Shown here in pieces: positions 25,798 to 34,479 of a stretch of 64,000 nt of DNA (its first letter is position 1; every line of letters starts with the position of its first letter). This DNA comes from Paracoccus denitrificans (GTDB lineage: Bacteria > Pseudomonadota > Alphaproteobacteria > Rhodobacterales > Rhodobacteraceae). The DNA lies in contig QFNE01000004.1 in NCBI GenBank assembly GCA_003240735.1, positions 124,001-188,000 on the forward strand. Direction: 5' to 3'. The translations under genes and the position numbers were made by a program. A model generated the notes under the pieces. The model was not told the origin of the DNA. It did no database searches and was given only the letters and a program-made list of their open reading frames with translations.

Positions 25798-26984
25798 GCG
25801 CTCGTTTCCGCCGCGATCTGCGCCGCCGACTTGCGGCCGCGCTCGGTCGCCGACTTCAGCTGACCACAGGCGGCCATGATGTCCTCACCGCGCGGGGTGC
25901 GGATCGGGCTGGCGTAACCGGCGTTATAGATGATGTCGGCAAAGGCGTGGATGCGGTTGTTGCTGGAGCGTTTATAGGGCGCGCCCGGCCATTCGTTGAA
26001 CGGGATCAGGTTGATCTTGGCCGGGATGCCCTTGATCAGTTGCACCAGACGGCGGGCGTCATCGTCGCTGTCATTGATTCCGGCCAGCATGACGTATTCG
26101 AACGTGATCCGTTCGCTGTTCGACAGGCGCGGATAGTCGCGCAGCGCGTCCAGCAACGTCGCGATGTTCCAGCGTTTGTTGATCGGGACCAGCAGGTTGC
26201 GCACCTCGTCCGTCGTCGCGTGGAAACTGACCGCCAATTGACAGCCGATTTCCTCGGCGGTGCGGGCGATTTCGGGGACGACGCCGCTGGTCGACAGCGT
26301 GATGCGACGGCGCGAAAGGCTAAGCCCTTCGGGGTCCATGCAGACCTTCATCGCGTCGCGTACCGCGTCGAAGTTGTACAGCGGCTCGCCCATGCCCATC
26401 AGAACGATGTTGCTGACCAGACGGGTTTCGTCCTTCGGCGCGCCCTGTTCGGGCCATTCGCCCAGATCGTCGCGCGCCAGCATCAGCTGACCGACGATTT
26501 CGCCCGCCGTCAGGTTCCGCACCAGCTTCTGCGTGCCGGTGTGACAGAACGAACAGGTCAGCGTGCACCCGACCTGCGAACTGACGCACAGCGTTCCGCG
26601 ACCTTCTTCGGGGATATAGACCGTCTCGACTTCGTGGCCGCCAGCGATGCGGACCAGATACTTGCGGGTCCCGTCTTCGCTGATCTGGCGTGTCACGATT
26701 TCGGGCAGCACGATCTCGAACTTCTCGGCCAGCAGGGCGCGATAGTCCTTGGCAAGGTTCGTCATCTGCTCGAAATCGCGCACGCCCCAGTGATAAATCC
26801 ACTGCCAGACCTGACCGACACGCATCTTGGCCTGCTTTTCAGGCGTGCCTGCCGCGATCAGGGCGTTGCGCAGGGCGTCGCGCGTCAGGCCCACGATGTT
26901 CGTGCGGCCTGTGTCGGCAATCTTGCGCGGGATCGTCATGACGTCCTGCGTGATGGGGGCCGTCACCGGGTGCGGCACGTTCAT
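25794..26984 (-). CDS. rlmN: Dual-specificity 23S rRNA/tRNA adenine-C2 methyltransferase
   Basis: RlmN is a radical-SAM enzyme that methylates A2503 of 23S rRNA and A37 of some tRNAs. The Fe-S cluster motif is C-x3-C-x2-C in SQVGCTLTCSFCHTG. MGMGEPLYNFDAV and SVSFHATTDE-like AVSFHATTDEVRN are family motifs. The late MAACGQLK holds the methyl-carrying Cys. It has 396 residues. The N-terminal start could be ATG 26984 or one of two nearby in-frame Met codons. Confidence 0.95.
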   Translation of the reverse strand: MNVPHPVTAPITQDVMTIPRKIADTGRTNIVGLTRDALRNALIAAGTPEKQAKMRVGQVWQWIYHWGVRDFEQMTNLAKDYRALLAEKFEIVLPEIVTRQISEDGTRKYLVRIAGGHEVETVYIPEEGRGTLCVSSQVGCTLTCSFCHTGTQKLVRNLTAGEIVGQLMLARDDLGEWPEQGAPKDETRLVSNIVLMGMGEPLYNFDAVRDAMKVCMDPEGLSLSRRRITLSTSGVVPEIARTAEEIGCQLAVSFHATTDEVRNLLVPINKRWNIATLLDALRDYPRLSNSERITFEYVMLAGINDSDDDARRLVQLIKGIPAKINLIPFNEWPGAPYKRSSNNRIHAFADIIYNAGYASPIRTPRGEDIMAACGQLKSATERGRKSAAQIAAETSA

Positions 26985-27011
26985 GGGGCAAACCTTGCGG
27001 TTGAAAATGTG

Positions 27012-27038
27012 AAAGCCGCCCCAATATGGGACGGCTTT
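27012..27038 (-). terminator. Terminator of the IalB-family gene
   Basis: A 12-base arm pair (27012-27023 with 27027-27038, one G-T mismatch) and a 3-base loop form a long stem whose minus-strand end runs into TTT and further T-rich sequence. It lies 22 bases past the stop of the gene at 27061 and ends that transcript before rlmN. Confidence 0.7.
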
Positions 27039-27060
27039 GCGAAAATCAACAGGGGAAACC

Positions 27061-27582
27061 TTACTTGCAGGTCTCGCGGGCCTTGTTGGTCATGGCCGTG
27101 ATCCCGGCAAGCGAGAACGTGTCCGTCGTCGTCGTACCGCGTGCCGAACGTCCGGTGATCACCGCGTTCGAGCCACCGCGCAGCGCCGCGATGACCTTCT
27201 TGTCTTCGGCAGGCGAACCGGCCCAGGCATTCTCACCTTCGGTGAACAGCTTGAACTTCGATCCCCCGATATCGACATCGACGGTCGAGTCGGACGCGAA
27301 CGGATAGCCGCCCTGGAACGACACTTCGCCTTCGGAACCGGGGCGATACGCCACGTACAGGCGGATGTCGGAACGGGTCACCTCGACCTCGCTGCCGTCG
27401 CGGGTGGCGCGGCTGGACTTGGGCGGCGACACCGCCCAGCATTCCTTGGGCGACTGACCACCGAACGAGGACCAATCCCCTTCGCTGGCCAACAGTTTTG
27501 ATTCCTGCGCAAAGCCGGGTGCCGCCATGATGGCCAGCAGGCCGGCAGCAACCATTGCAGCGCGGGTTGATCTCGAATTCAT
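27061..27582 (-). CDS. Invasion-associated locus B (IalB) family periplasmic protein
   Basis: A secreted 173-residue protein. The signal peptide is AAMVAAGLLAIMAAPGFAQE with cleavage near residue 25. The IalB-like domain has ECWAVSPPKSSRATRDG, DIRLYVAYRPG and a C-terminal cysteine pair with C48-type spacing (ECWA... ETCK). The name comes from Bartonella, but the family is widespread in non-pathogenic alphaproteobacteria, and its role is unknown. ATG 27582 gives a clean signal peptide; longer frames do not. Confidence 0.85.
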   Translation of the reverse strand: MNSRSTRAAMVAAGLLAIMAAPGFAQESKLLASEGDWSSFGGQSPKECWAVSPPKSSRATRDGSEVEVTRSDIRLYVAYRPGSEGEVSFQGGYPFASDSTVDVDIGGSKFKLFTEGENAWAGSPAEDKKVIAALRGGSNAVITGRSARGTTTTDTFSLAGITAMTNKARETCK

Positions 27583-27722
27583 GCTCGGGCCTCCTGCCTG
27601 TCCCCGTTGACGGGGTTCATCGGTAACGGTGGTCTTTCCGACCGTCCGGGCGCAGATTAATAGCAAAGCGGCGCCGCGGAAAACCCCGTGACGGCGCAAG
27701 TCGCAAAATTGTCAGGGAAAAA

Positions 27723-28727
27723 ATGCCGGTAAATACGCATGTGGCTGCTGCCGATCTGATCGAACTGTGGCGAGGGGACCTTTTGGAAAGCGTCCACCGG
27801 GGTCACGCCGTCATCTGGGGCGAGGGTGGCATGGTCGAGGCGTGGGGTGACCCGGACGCGATCATCTATCCCCGGTCGTCGTGCAAGATGCTTCAGGCGC
27901 TGCCCTTGATCGAAAGCGGCGCGGCGGATGCGGTGGGTCTTCAGACCGAACAGCTGGCCCTGTCGTGTGCGTCCCACAACGGCGCCGCGATCCACACCAG
28001 CAGCGTCGGCGCGTGGCTGGATACGCTGGGTCTGGGCGAAAGCGACCTGCGCTGCGGGTCGCACATGCCGCAGGACCGGGCCGAGAGCCGGCGGTTGATC
28101 TGTTCGGACGAAAAGCCGTGCCAGCTGCACAACAACTGTTCGGGCAAGCACGCCGGGTTTCTGACACTGAACCGGCGGCTGCGGGGCGATGCCGATTACC
28201 ACATGATCGACCATCCCGTTCAGCAGGCCGTCAAGGCCGCGTTCGAGGAGGTGACCGGTGAAACATCGCCCGGGCATGGCATCGACGGCTGTTCGGCCCC
28301 GAACTTCGCCACGTCGGTGTCCGGGCTGGCGCGCGCGATGGCCGCCTTTGCCGCGCCCTCGGGCGGCGCGCGGGGCGATGCGATGGTTCGATTGACGCAG
28401 GCGATGATCCTGCATCCCGACCTCGTGGCGGGCGAAGGACGAGCCTGCACCGAACTGATGCGTGCCATGAACGGCCGCGCGGCGGTGAAGACCGGGGCCG
28501 AGGCGGTGTTCGTTGCGATCATCCCTGAACGCCGCATGGGTGTGGCGCTGAAGGTCGTCGACGGCGGCACCCGGGGGTCCGAGGCGGCGATCACCGCGCT
28601 GATGATCCGTCTGGGGCTGCTGGACGCCAACGATCCGGTCGCGCAGAAGCTGCTGACCGGCCCGCAGAAGAACTGGCGCGGGGTCGAGGTCGCCCAGCTG
28701 CGTCGCGCCAAGGGTTTCGCGCGGTAA
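27723..28727 (+). CDS. L-asparaginase II family protein (Rhizobium etli type)
   Basis: It would hydrolyse asparagine to aspartate and ammonia. This is the family of R. etli AnsA, unrelated to E. coli asparaginases. Signatures are VESVHRGHAVIW-like LESVHRGHAV, YPRSSCKMLQALPLIESGA with the SxxK-type Ser-Lys, CASHNGAAIH, and HNNCSGKHAGFL. The length of 334 residues is typical, and there is no signal peptide. Upstream lies the divergent IalB gene. A GACGGC/GCCGTC hairpin at 28735-28759 follows the stop but has no T run. Confidence 0.9.
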   Translation: MPVNTHVAAADLIELWRGDLLESVHRGHAVIWGEGGMVEAWGDPDAIIYPRSSCKMLQALPLIESGAADAVGLQTEQLALSCASHNGAAIHTSSVGAWLDTLGLGESDLRCGSHMPQDRAESRRLICSDEKPCQLHNNCSGKHAGFLTLNRRLRGDADYHMIDHPVQQAVKAAFEEVTGETSPGHGIDGCSAPNFATSVSGLARAMAAFAAPSGGARGDAMVRLTQAMILHPDLVAGEGRACTELMRAMNGRAAVKTGAEAVFVAIIPERRMGVALKVVDGGTRGSEAAITALMIRLGLLDANDPVAQKLLTGPQKNWRGVEVAQLRRAKGFAR

Positions 28728-28885
28728 TCAGCAGGACGGCGGCCTGATTGCGGGCCGTCATGACAGCGTCACGATGGGGTGATCAGCATGCGCCAACCGC
28801 GGGTCTGGTCCCCCAAAAGCGATTCGCGGCGCGTTCTAAGCGATTGCACCCGGCGTCGGCGTGGCAACTGGCGCCGGGATCCTTC

Positions 28886-29644
28886 TCAGATCATCTGCCA
28901 CAGCAGGCGCAGCGCCAGCGCGGTCGAGGTGATGACCAGCAAGGGCTTGATGATCCGCGCACCGACACGCATCGCCAGCCGTGATCCGACCGCAGCGCCC
29001 GCGATCTGCGCCACGCCCATCACCAGCCCGACCAGCCACAGCGGATGCCCGGTCAGCGCGAATGCCGACAGCCCGCCGATGTTCGACGCAAAGTTCAGCA
29101 GTTTCGTGTGCGCCGTCGCCCGCAGGATGCCGTACCCCGCCAGCATCACAAAGCTGAGCATATAGAAGGCGCCAGCCCCCGGACCGATCAGGCCGTCATA
29201 GAACGCGACCAGCGGAATGGCCGTCAGCGAAAAGACGATCGGTCGCAGACGCTGGACCCGGTCCACGTCGTCCAGCCCTGGACGAAACGCAAAGAACCCG
29301 GCGATACCCAGCAGGACGACCGGCAGGATCACCCGCAGCGCCTGCGTCGGCAATGCGCCCACCAGAAACGCCCCGGCCGCACCCGCGACAAATGCGATCA
29401 GCGCGCCCAGCCATTGACGGCGCAGATTGACGAGCCCGCTGCGGGCATAGCTGACCGCGGCCGTCGCCGCGCCAAAGCTGCCCTGCACCTTGTTCGTGGC
29501 CAGCGCCTGATCGGGCGGCATCCCCGCCAGCATCAGCACCGGCACCGTGATCAACCCGCCGCCGCCGGCGATTGCGTCGATGAACCCTGCAGCCGCACCC
29601 GCAGCCGCGAGCAGCCCCAAAATCTGAGGCGTCAGGTCGAACAC
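28886..29644 (-). CDS. TauE/SafE family anion exporter (TSUP)
   Basis: A 252-residue membrane protein with about eight helices. The family signature is GFIDAIAGGGGLITVPVLMLAGM near the N-terminus, repeated weakly as GPGAGAFYMLSFVMLAGYG in the second half. Members export sulfite, sulfoacetate or related anions; the substrate here is unknown. It follows hspQ on the same strand after 2 bases, so the two are co-transcribed. Confidence 0.88.
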   Translation of the reverse strand: MFDLTPQILGLLAAAGAAAGFIDAIAGGGGLITVPVLMLAGMPPDQALATNKVQGSFGAATAAVSYARSGLVNLRRQWLGALIAFVAGAAGAFLVGALPTQALRVILPVVLLGIAGFFAFRPGLDDVDRVQRLRPIVFSLTAIPLVAFYDGLIGPGAGAFYMLSFVMLAGYGILRATAHTKLLNFASNIGGLSAFALTGHPLWLVGLVMGVAQIAGAAVGSRLAMRVGARIIKPLLVITSTALALRLLWQMI

Positions 29645-29646
29645 GC

Positions 29647-29967
29647 TTAGTTCAGGCCGTGCTGGGGAAGATAACGCCCGTCTTCAAAGCCGCCGAACAT
29701 CTCGGGCAGTTCGGGATGCTCCAGCGGCTCGCCAGAGGGATCAGGCAGCAGGTTCTGTTCCGAGACATAGGCCACGTAATACGTCGCCTCGGTTTCCGCA
29801 TACAGGTGATAGAAGGGCTGATCCTTTGCGGGACGCGCCTCTTCGGGGATCGAATCGTACCATTCCTGCGTGTTGGCGAATTCAGCGTCCACGTCGAAGA
29901 CCACGCCGCGGAACGGATGTTCGCGGTGCCTGACGACCTGGCCGATGTTGTACTTCGCAGTGCGCAT
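29647..29967 (-). CDS. hspQ: Heat shock protein HspQ
   Basis: HspQ binds hemimethylated DNA in vitro and acts as a Lon specificity enhancer in enterobacteria. The 106 residues carry YNIGQVVRHREHPFRGVVFDVDAEF and QPFYHLYAETEATYYVAYVSEQNL, plain family signatures. The start is ATG 29967. A longer open frame upstream is an artefact. In many alphaproteobacteria it neighbours a TauE-type or DUF2585 gene, as here. Confidence 0.92.
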   Translation of the reverse strand: MRTAKYNIGQVVRHREHPFRGVVFDVDAEFANTQEWYDSIPEEARPAKDQPFYHLYAETEATYYVAYVSEQNLLPDPSGEPLEHPELPEMFGGFEDGRYLPQHGLN

Positions 29968-30050
29968 AGGGGAACGGCGACCTTTCCTGATTGAGGCGCC
30001 TTCTAGGCCCCAAACTGCGGAAAGTCCATCACTGCTGCGGTTTCGCGCCG

Positions 30051-30620
30051 TCAGATTGCCGATTGCCACTGTCGCACCGCCTCCAGCGGCCAAAGCAGCA
30101 TCAGGACATTCAGGATCAACCCGTCGCGGATCAGCAGCGTGGTCACCGTCTCGGCCAGAATGAACAAAAGAACGCTGGCCCAGACGGGCAGGGTGCGGGC
30201 CAGCCAGAACCCCACCATCATCGCCAGAATGTCGCTGGTCGAATTCAGAACCGAATCGCCGAAGTAATCCAGCGACACCGTGACCGCGCGGTAACGGTCG
30301 ATGATCACGGGTGAATTTTCGACGATTTCCCACACCGCTTCGACCGCGGTCGCGATGATCAGGCGTGTGCCGATGCTCAACCGCAGCGCCAGCAGATGCA
30401 GCGCGCCGTAGAACAGCAGCCCGTGCAGGATGTGGGACGGCGTGTACCAATCCGTCAGGTGCTGAGAGTTCTCGGAGCTGAAGACCTGCCCATGCCACAG
30501 CTTGACGTAGCCGCATTTGCAGATGGCCGGATGCCCCATCGCCAGAAGGATGGCGATGGTGGCGACGAGGATCAGAGCGATCCACAGAACGGTGCGGCGG
30601 GTGTGGGTGGGTGCGGTCAT
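30051..30620 (-). CDS. DUF2585 (UPF0314) membrane protein
   Basis: A 189-residue protein with four to five hydrophobic helices. The DUF2585 signatures are CKCGYVKLWHGQVFSSENSQ, DWYTPSHILHGLLFY and EAVWEIVENSP, plus LDYFGDSVLNSTSD. The conserved polar and Cys motifs inside membrane segments suggest a catalytic or binding site, but no function is known. It overlaps the phosphatase gene by 4 bases (minus strand, phosphatase first). Confidence 0.88.
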   Translation of the reverse strand: MTAPTHTRRTVLWIALILVATIAILLAMGHPAICKCGYVKLWHGQVFSSENSQHLTDWYTPSHILHGLLFYGALHLLALRLSIGTRLIIATAVEAVWEIVENSPVIIDRYRAVTVSLDYFGDSVLNSTSDILAMMVGFWLARTLPVWASVLLFILAETVTTLLIRDGLILNVLMLLWPLEAVRQWQSAI

Positions 30621-31348
30621 GGGGCAGGCTCGGATTTGACGGGTCCGTCTTCGGTCAGGATCCAGACACCATCGTCGTCGATACGAACAACGCTTAGCGG
30701 GCCGCCGCCACCGGCGTTGGTGTCGATATCCAGACGGTTCGGTTTATGCTCGATCCGCTGAACGGGGCTGTGTCCGTGGACGACCAGCACGCCGTGGTCG
30801 CGGGTGTCGTCCAGAAACGGTCGGCGCAGCCACAGCATGTCGTCTTCGGTCTGCGCGCACAGATCGACGCCCGGCCGAATGCCGCCGTGGACGAACAGCG
30901 CCAGCGGCGTCAGGTGCCATGCGGGCAGGCCGTCGATCCAGCGGGCGTGGTCATGGGGAACGTTTGCCACCGCCTCTGCGTGGACCTCGTCCAGATCGCG
31001 GCTCAGCGCGCCCGGCACGCCATAGCTTGCCAGTGTCGCCTCTGCCCCGCTGTTGTCGCGCGCGGTCCAGGGCAGCTTCTGCGCGGTCATCGGGTCGATC
31101 CAGCGCGGGTCTTCCAGAAAGCGGGGCAGTTGCCCGTCATGGTTGCCCTTCAGCACGATCCAGTCGCGGCCGTCAGCCTGACCCTGCATCAGAAATTCGA
31201 TGACGCCGCGCGATGCGGGGCCGCGGTCGATCAGGTCGCCCAGATGGACGATCTGCGCGTCGCGACCTCCGTCGGCGGCAATCAGGTCATGGACATGGCG
31301 CAGCTTGTCCAGATGCCCGTGGATGTCGCCGATGGCATAGACTCGCAT
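30617..31348 (-). CDS. Calcineurin-type metallophosphoesterase (PrpA/PphA-like Ser/Thr phosphatase)
   Basis: A 243-residue two-metal phosphatase. The metal motifs are GDIHGH (residues 7-12), GDLIDRGP, GNHD, a later VHGGIRPG and VHGHSP. This order is that of bacterial Ser/Thr protein phosphatases such as PphA, and of diadenosine tetraphosphatase relatives. ATG 31348 begins MRVYAIGDIHGH; the longer frame upstream lies in the serA terminator region and is not used. It is transcribed with the DUF2585 gene. Confidence 0.87.
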   Translation of the reverse strand: MRVYAIGDIHGHLDKLRHVHDLIAADGGRDAQIVHLGDLIDRGPASRGVIEFLMQGQADGRDWIVLKGNHDGQLPRFLEDPRWIDPMTAQKLPWTARDNSGAEATLASYGVPGALSRDLDEVHAEAVANVPHDHARWIDGLPAWHLTPLALFVHGGIRPGVDLCAQTEDDMLWLRRPFLDDTRDHGVLVVHGHSPVQRIEHKPNRLDIDTNAGGGGPLSVVRIDDDGVWILTEDGPVKSEPAP

Positions 31349-31362
31349 GGCTGACGTCCCAT

Positions 31363-31392
31363 AAAAAACCCCCGGCACCATGGGCCGGGGGT
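31363..31392 (-). terminator. Terminator of serA
   Basis: A 9-bp perfect stem ACCCCCGGC/GCCGGGGGT with a 7-base loop is followed on the minus strand by TTTTTT. It lies about 20 bases past the serA stop and just before the phosphatase start. Confidence 0.85.
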
Positions 31393-31412
31393 CACGTCCT
31401 TGTCCAGAAGGC

Positions 31413-33005
31413 TTAGACGCCGAAATGCAGCGGGCGCACCTGATCGAACTTGCCGGTGTCCAGCAGCGCCTGACGCACGTCGGGACGCAGCGGCTCGTCC
31501 AGATAGGTGATGGCGATGGCGTCGCCCCCGGTCGCAGCACGGCCAAGCGTAAAGTTCGCCATGTTCACGCCCAGATTGGCCAGCGTCGTGCCCAACGTCC
31601 CGATGACGCCCGGAACGTCCTTGTTGCGGGTGTACATCATATGCTCCCCGATCTCGGCATCGACGTTGATACCGCGGATCTGGATGAAGCGCGGCTTGCC
31701 GTCGCTGAAGACCGTTCCCGCGATCGAACGCTCGCGGTCGCCCGTCACCATCGTGACCTTGATATAGCCGTCATAGGCGCCTGCCTTGTCCTGCGTGGTC
31801 GTGGCGGTCTGGATGCCGCGTTCCTTGGCGATGACCGGGGCCGACACCATGTTCACGTCCGGGTTCGCGGCCTTCATCACGCCTGCGATGACCGCGGCGT
31901 TCAGCGCGTTCAGGTTCATGTCGGTGACGACACCGTCGTACAGGATGTTGATGGCCTTGATCGGCTCATCCGTCATCTGACCGACGAACGACCCAAGGTG
32001 ACCGGCCAGCTTGATCCACGGCCCCATGACGGCGGCTTCCTCGGCGGTGACCGACGGCATGTTCAGCGCGTTTTCAACGGCGCCGGTCAGAAGATAGTCC
32101 GACATCTGTTCGGCGACCTGCAGGGCCACGTTTTCCTGCGCCTCGGTGGTCGATGCGCCCAGATGCGGGGTCACGACCACGTTCGGCAGGTTGAAAAGCG
32201 GGCTTTCCGTCGCAGGTTCGGTGGCAAACACGTCCAGTGCCGCGCCCGCGACATGGCCGGACTTCAGCAGCTCGGCCAGCGCCTCTTCGTCGATCAGTCC
32301 GCCACGGGCGGCGTTGACGATGCGCACGCCTTTCTTCGTCTTTGCCAGATTCTCGCGCGACAGGATGTTGCGGGTCTTGTCGGTCAGCGGCACGTGCAGC
32401 GTGATGAAATCGGCCTTGGCCAGCAATTCGTCCAGTTCGACCTTCTTCACGCCCAGTTCAACCGCGCGCTCTTCCGACAGGAAGGGGTCATAGGCCAGAA
32501 CCTTCATCCGCAGCCCAAGCGCCCGGTCGATCACGATCGACCCGATATTGCCCGCCCCGATGATGCCAAGCGTCTTGTTGAAGACCTCGACCCCCATGAA
32601 GCGGTTCTTTTCCCATTTCCCGGCATGGGTGGAAAAGCTCGCCTCCGGCAGTTGGCGCGCGACCGCGAACATCAGCGCGATGGCGTGTTCGGCGGTGGTG
32701 ACGCTGTTGCCGAAAGGCGTGTTCATGACGATCACGCCCTTTTTCGACGCGGCGGGGATGTCGACGTTGTCGACACCGATCCCGGCGCGGCCGATCACCT
32801 TGAGGTTGGTGGCGCGCTCCAGCAGCTTTTCAGTGGCCTTGGTGGCCGAGCGGATGGCCAGACCGTCATAATTGCCGATGATCTCGGCCAGCTTGTCTTT
32901 GTCCTTGCCCACGTCGGGCAGGTAATCGACCTCGACCCCGCGGTCGCGGAAGATCTGGACGGCGGTTTCACTCAGCTTGTCGGAAACAAGAACCTTGGGT
33001 GCCAT
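31413..33005 (-). CDS. serA: D-3-phosphoglycerate dehydrogenase
   Basis: SerA oxidises 3-phosphoglycerate in the first step of serine synthesis. The NAD fold is GIIGAGNIGSIVIDRA, with NAARGGLIDEEAL and the catalytic His in VVTPHLGAST. The 530 residues are the long form with an intervening allosteric domain and a C-terminal ACT domain (PGVIGTLGTTLANLGVNMAN). It follows serC after 97 bp. A weak hairpin lies in that gap. Confidence 0.95.
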   Translation of the reverse strand: MAPKVLVSDKLSETAVQIFRDRGVEVDYLPDVGKDKDKLAEIIGNYDGLAIRSATKATEKLLERATNLKVIGRAGIGVDNVDIPAASKKGVIVMNTPFGNSVTTAEHAIALMFAVARQLPEASFSTHAGKWEKNRFMGVEVFNKTLGIIGAGNIGSIVIDRALGLRMKVLAYDPFLSEERAVELGVKKVELDELLAKADFITLHVPLTDKTRNILSRENLAKTKKGVRIVNAARGGLIDEEALAELLKSGHVAGAALDVFATEPATESPLFNLPNVVVTPHLGASTTEAQENVALQVAEQMSDYLLTGAVENALNMPSVTAEEAAVMGPWIKLAGHLGSFVGQMTDEPIKAINILYDGVVTDMNLNALNAAVIAGVMKAANPDVNMVSAPVIAKERGIQTATTTQDKAGAYDGYIKVTMVTGDRERSIAGTVFSDGKPRFIQIRGINVDAEIGEHMMYTRNKDVPGVIGTLGTTLANLGVNMANFTLGRAATGGDAIAITYLDEPLRPDVRQALLDTGKFDQVRPLHFGV

Positions 33006-33055
33006 GTCATATGCTCCAATCACGCAGCGCCGCTTGGCGGGCTGCCGGTGGTAGA

Positions 33056-33094
33056 TAAAAAGGGGGAAGAGGGGGCCGGGGGATGTGCCCCGGC
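33056..33094 (-). terminator. Possible serC terminator or attenuator before serA
   Basis: On the minus strand a 7-bp GCCGGGG/CCCCGGC stem is followed by a pyrimidine-rich stretch and TTTTT at 33056-33060. The T run is about 14 bases from the stem, so termination is probably partial, which would allow read-through from serC to serA. Confidence 0.45.
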
Positions 33095-33102
33095 ACCTGC
33101 CA

Positions 33103-34248
33103 TCAAAGTGCCGCGATTTCCTGCTGGAACGCATATTCGACCCAAGGCAGCAGAGCATGGATATCGGCCAGTTCCACGGTCGAGCCGCACCAGATCCGCA
33201 GACCGGGCGGTGCATCGCGATAGGCGCCAAGGTCCAGACCGACGCCCTCTTTCTCCAAGCGCTTCGCAACCGCTTTGGCGAACGCCGCGCCGTCGGTGAT
33301 GCGGTCGTCAGTGAACTTCAGGCAGACCGAGGTGGTCGAGGCCGTCGCCGGATCTTCGGCCAGGTTCGCGATCCAGTCGCGGCTGGCGCAGAAATCATGG
33401 ACCGCGCCGGCATTCGCGTCGGCGCGCGCCACCAGCGCGGACAACCCGCCCAGAGATTGCGCCCATTTCAGGCTGACGAGGTAATCTTCCACGCACAGCA
33501 TCGACGGCGTGTTGATGGTTTCGCCGACGAAGATGCCTTCGATCAGCTTGCCGCCCTTGGTCATGCGGAAAATCTTGGGCAGGGGACGATCGGGGGTGAA
33601 CGTCTCCAACCGCTCGACCGCGCGGGGCGACAGGATCAGCACGCCATGTGCGCCTTCGCCGCCCAGAACTTTCTGCCAGCTGAAGGTCACGACATCCAGC
33701 TTGTCCCACGGCAGGTCCATGGCGAACGCGGCGCTGGTTGCGTCACAGATCGTCAGGCCGGCCCGGTCGGCGGGGATCGCATCGCCATTCGGAACCCGCA
33801 CGCCCGAGGTGGTGCCGTTCCAGGTGAAGACGACGTCCTTGTCGAAATCGACGGTCGTCAGATCAACGATGCGGCCGTAATCGGCCTTCTTCACCGTCGC
33901 ATCCAGTTTCAGCTGCTTCACCGCGTCGGTGACCCAGCCTTCGCCAAAGCTTTCCCATGCCAGCATTTCGACCGGGCGTTCGCCCAGCATCGTCCACATC
34001 GCCATTTCAACCGCGCCGGTGTCGGAACCGGGGACGATGCCGATGCGGTAATCGTCCGGTACACCCAGAACGGTGCGCGTCAGATCGATCGCCTCTTTCA
34101 GCTTGGCTTTGCCGACAGCCGCACGGTGCGAACGGCCCAACGGGGCGTCAGCCAGCAGCTCCAGCGAATATCCGGGGATCTTGGCACACGGGCCAGAAGA
34201 AAAACGCGGGTTAGCCGGCCGCGTCGCCGGGGTCTGTGTATCGGTCAT
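33103..34248 (-). CDS. serC: Phosphoserine aminotransferase
   Basis: SerC transaminates 3-phosphohydroxypyruvate with glutamate. It is a fold-type I PLP enzyme: NPRFSSGPCAKIPGY at the start, GIVPGSDTGAVEMAMW, the PLP Lys in FSWQKVLGGEGAHGV. The 381 residues match the alphaproteobacterial form rather than the ~360-residue E. coli one. ATG 34248 is preceded by GGAAGG inside a small hairpin (see the leader feature). It is first in a serC-serA unit, divergent from serB. Confidence 0.93.
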   Translation of the reverse strand: MTDTQTPATRPANPRFSSGPCAKIPGYSLELLADAPLGRSHRAAVGKAKLKEAIDLTRTVLGVPDDYRIGIVPGSDTGAVEMAMWTMLGERPVEMLAWESFGEGWVTDAVKQLKLDATVKKADYGRIVDLTTVDFDKDVVFTWNGTTSGVRVPNGDAIPADRAGLTICDATSAAFAMDLPWDKLDVVTFSWQKVLGGEGAHGVLILSPRAVERLETFTPDRPLPKIFRMTKGGKLIEGIFVGETINTPSMLCVEDYLVSLKWAQSLGGLSALVARADANAGAVHDFCASRDWIANLAEDPATASTTSVCLKFTDDRITDGAAFAKAVAKRLEKEGVGLDLGAYRDAPPGLRIWCGSTVELADIHALLPWVEYAFQQEIAAL

Positions 34249-34250
34249 GG

Positions 34251-34323
34251 TTAGCCTTCCAGCTAAATAGCCCTTCGTTGGGGAAGGGTGTCCCACTGGC
34301 GTCGATAGGGGGTCGTGAACGAC
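34251..34323 (-). promoter_or_regulatory. serC 5' leader: candidate serC RNA motif
   Basis: On the minus strand, three hairpins run into the serC start. GTCGT-GA-ACGAC lies at 34312-34323. CCCTTC/GAAGGG with a 6-base loop lies at 34271-34288. TTAGC-tggaag-GCTAA lies at 34251-34266, two bases from ATG. The last one carries the Shine-Dalgarno GGAAGG in its loop and right arm. A conserved serC RNA motif is described upstream of serC in alphaproteobacteria; I think this is one but cannot align it. It would suit translational control. Confidence 0.5.
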
Positions 34324-34479
34324 GTTGCAAGTGGTTTTTGGGGGGCGGGCGTAGGAAGCGTCACGCCGACCAGAGCACTGATCGTCCTGCCTTCCTCGCG
34401 CGCTCGGTCACGCCCTCTCGCCATCTGGCAGCCCGCCCCGAACTGCAGTAGGGATCTGGCATCCTGACAAGGGCATGCC

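Noticed and set aside
28735..28759. GACGGC/GCCGTC hairpin as an asparaginase terminator
   Set aside because: The 6-bp stem has a long loop and no following T run, so it was not listed as a terminator.
31380..33299. A 639-codon open frame on the plus strand opposite serA
   Set aside because: It mirrors serA in a GC-rich genome. The translation is His/Arg/Gln-rich without any domain, and serA on the other strand is unambiguous.
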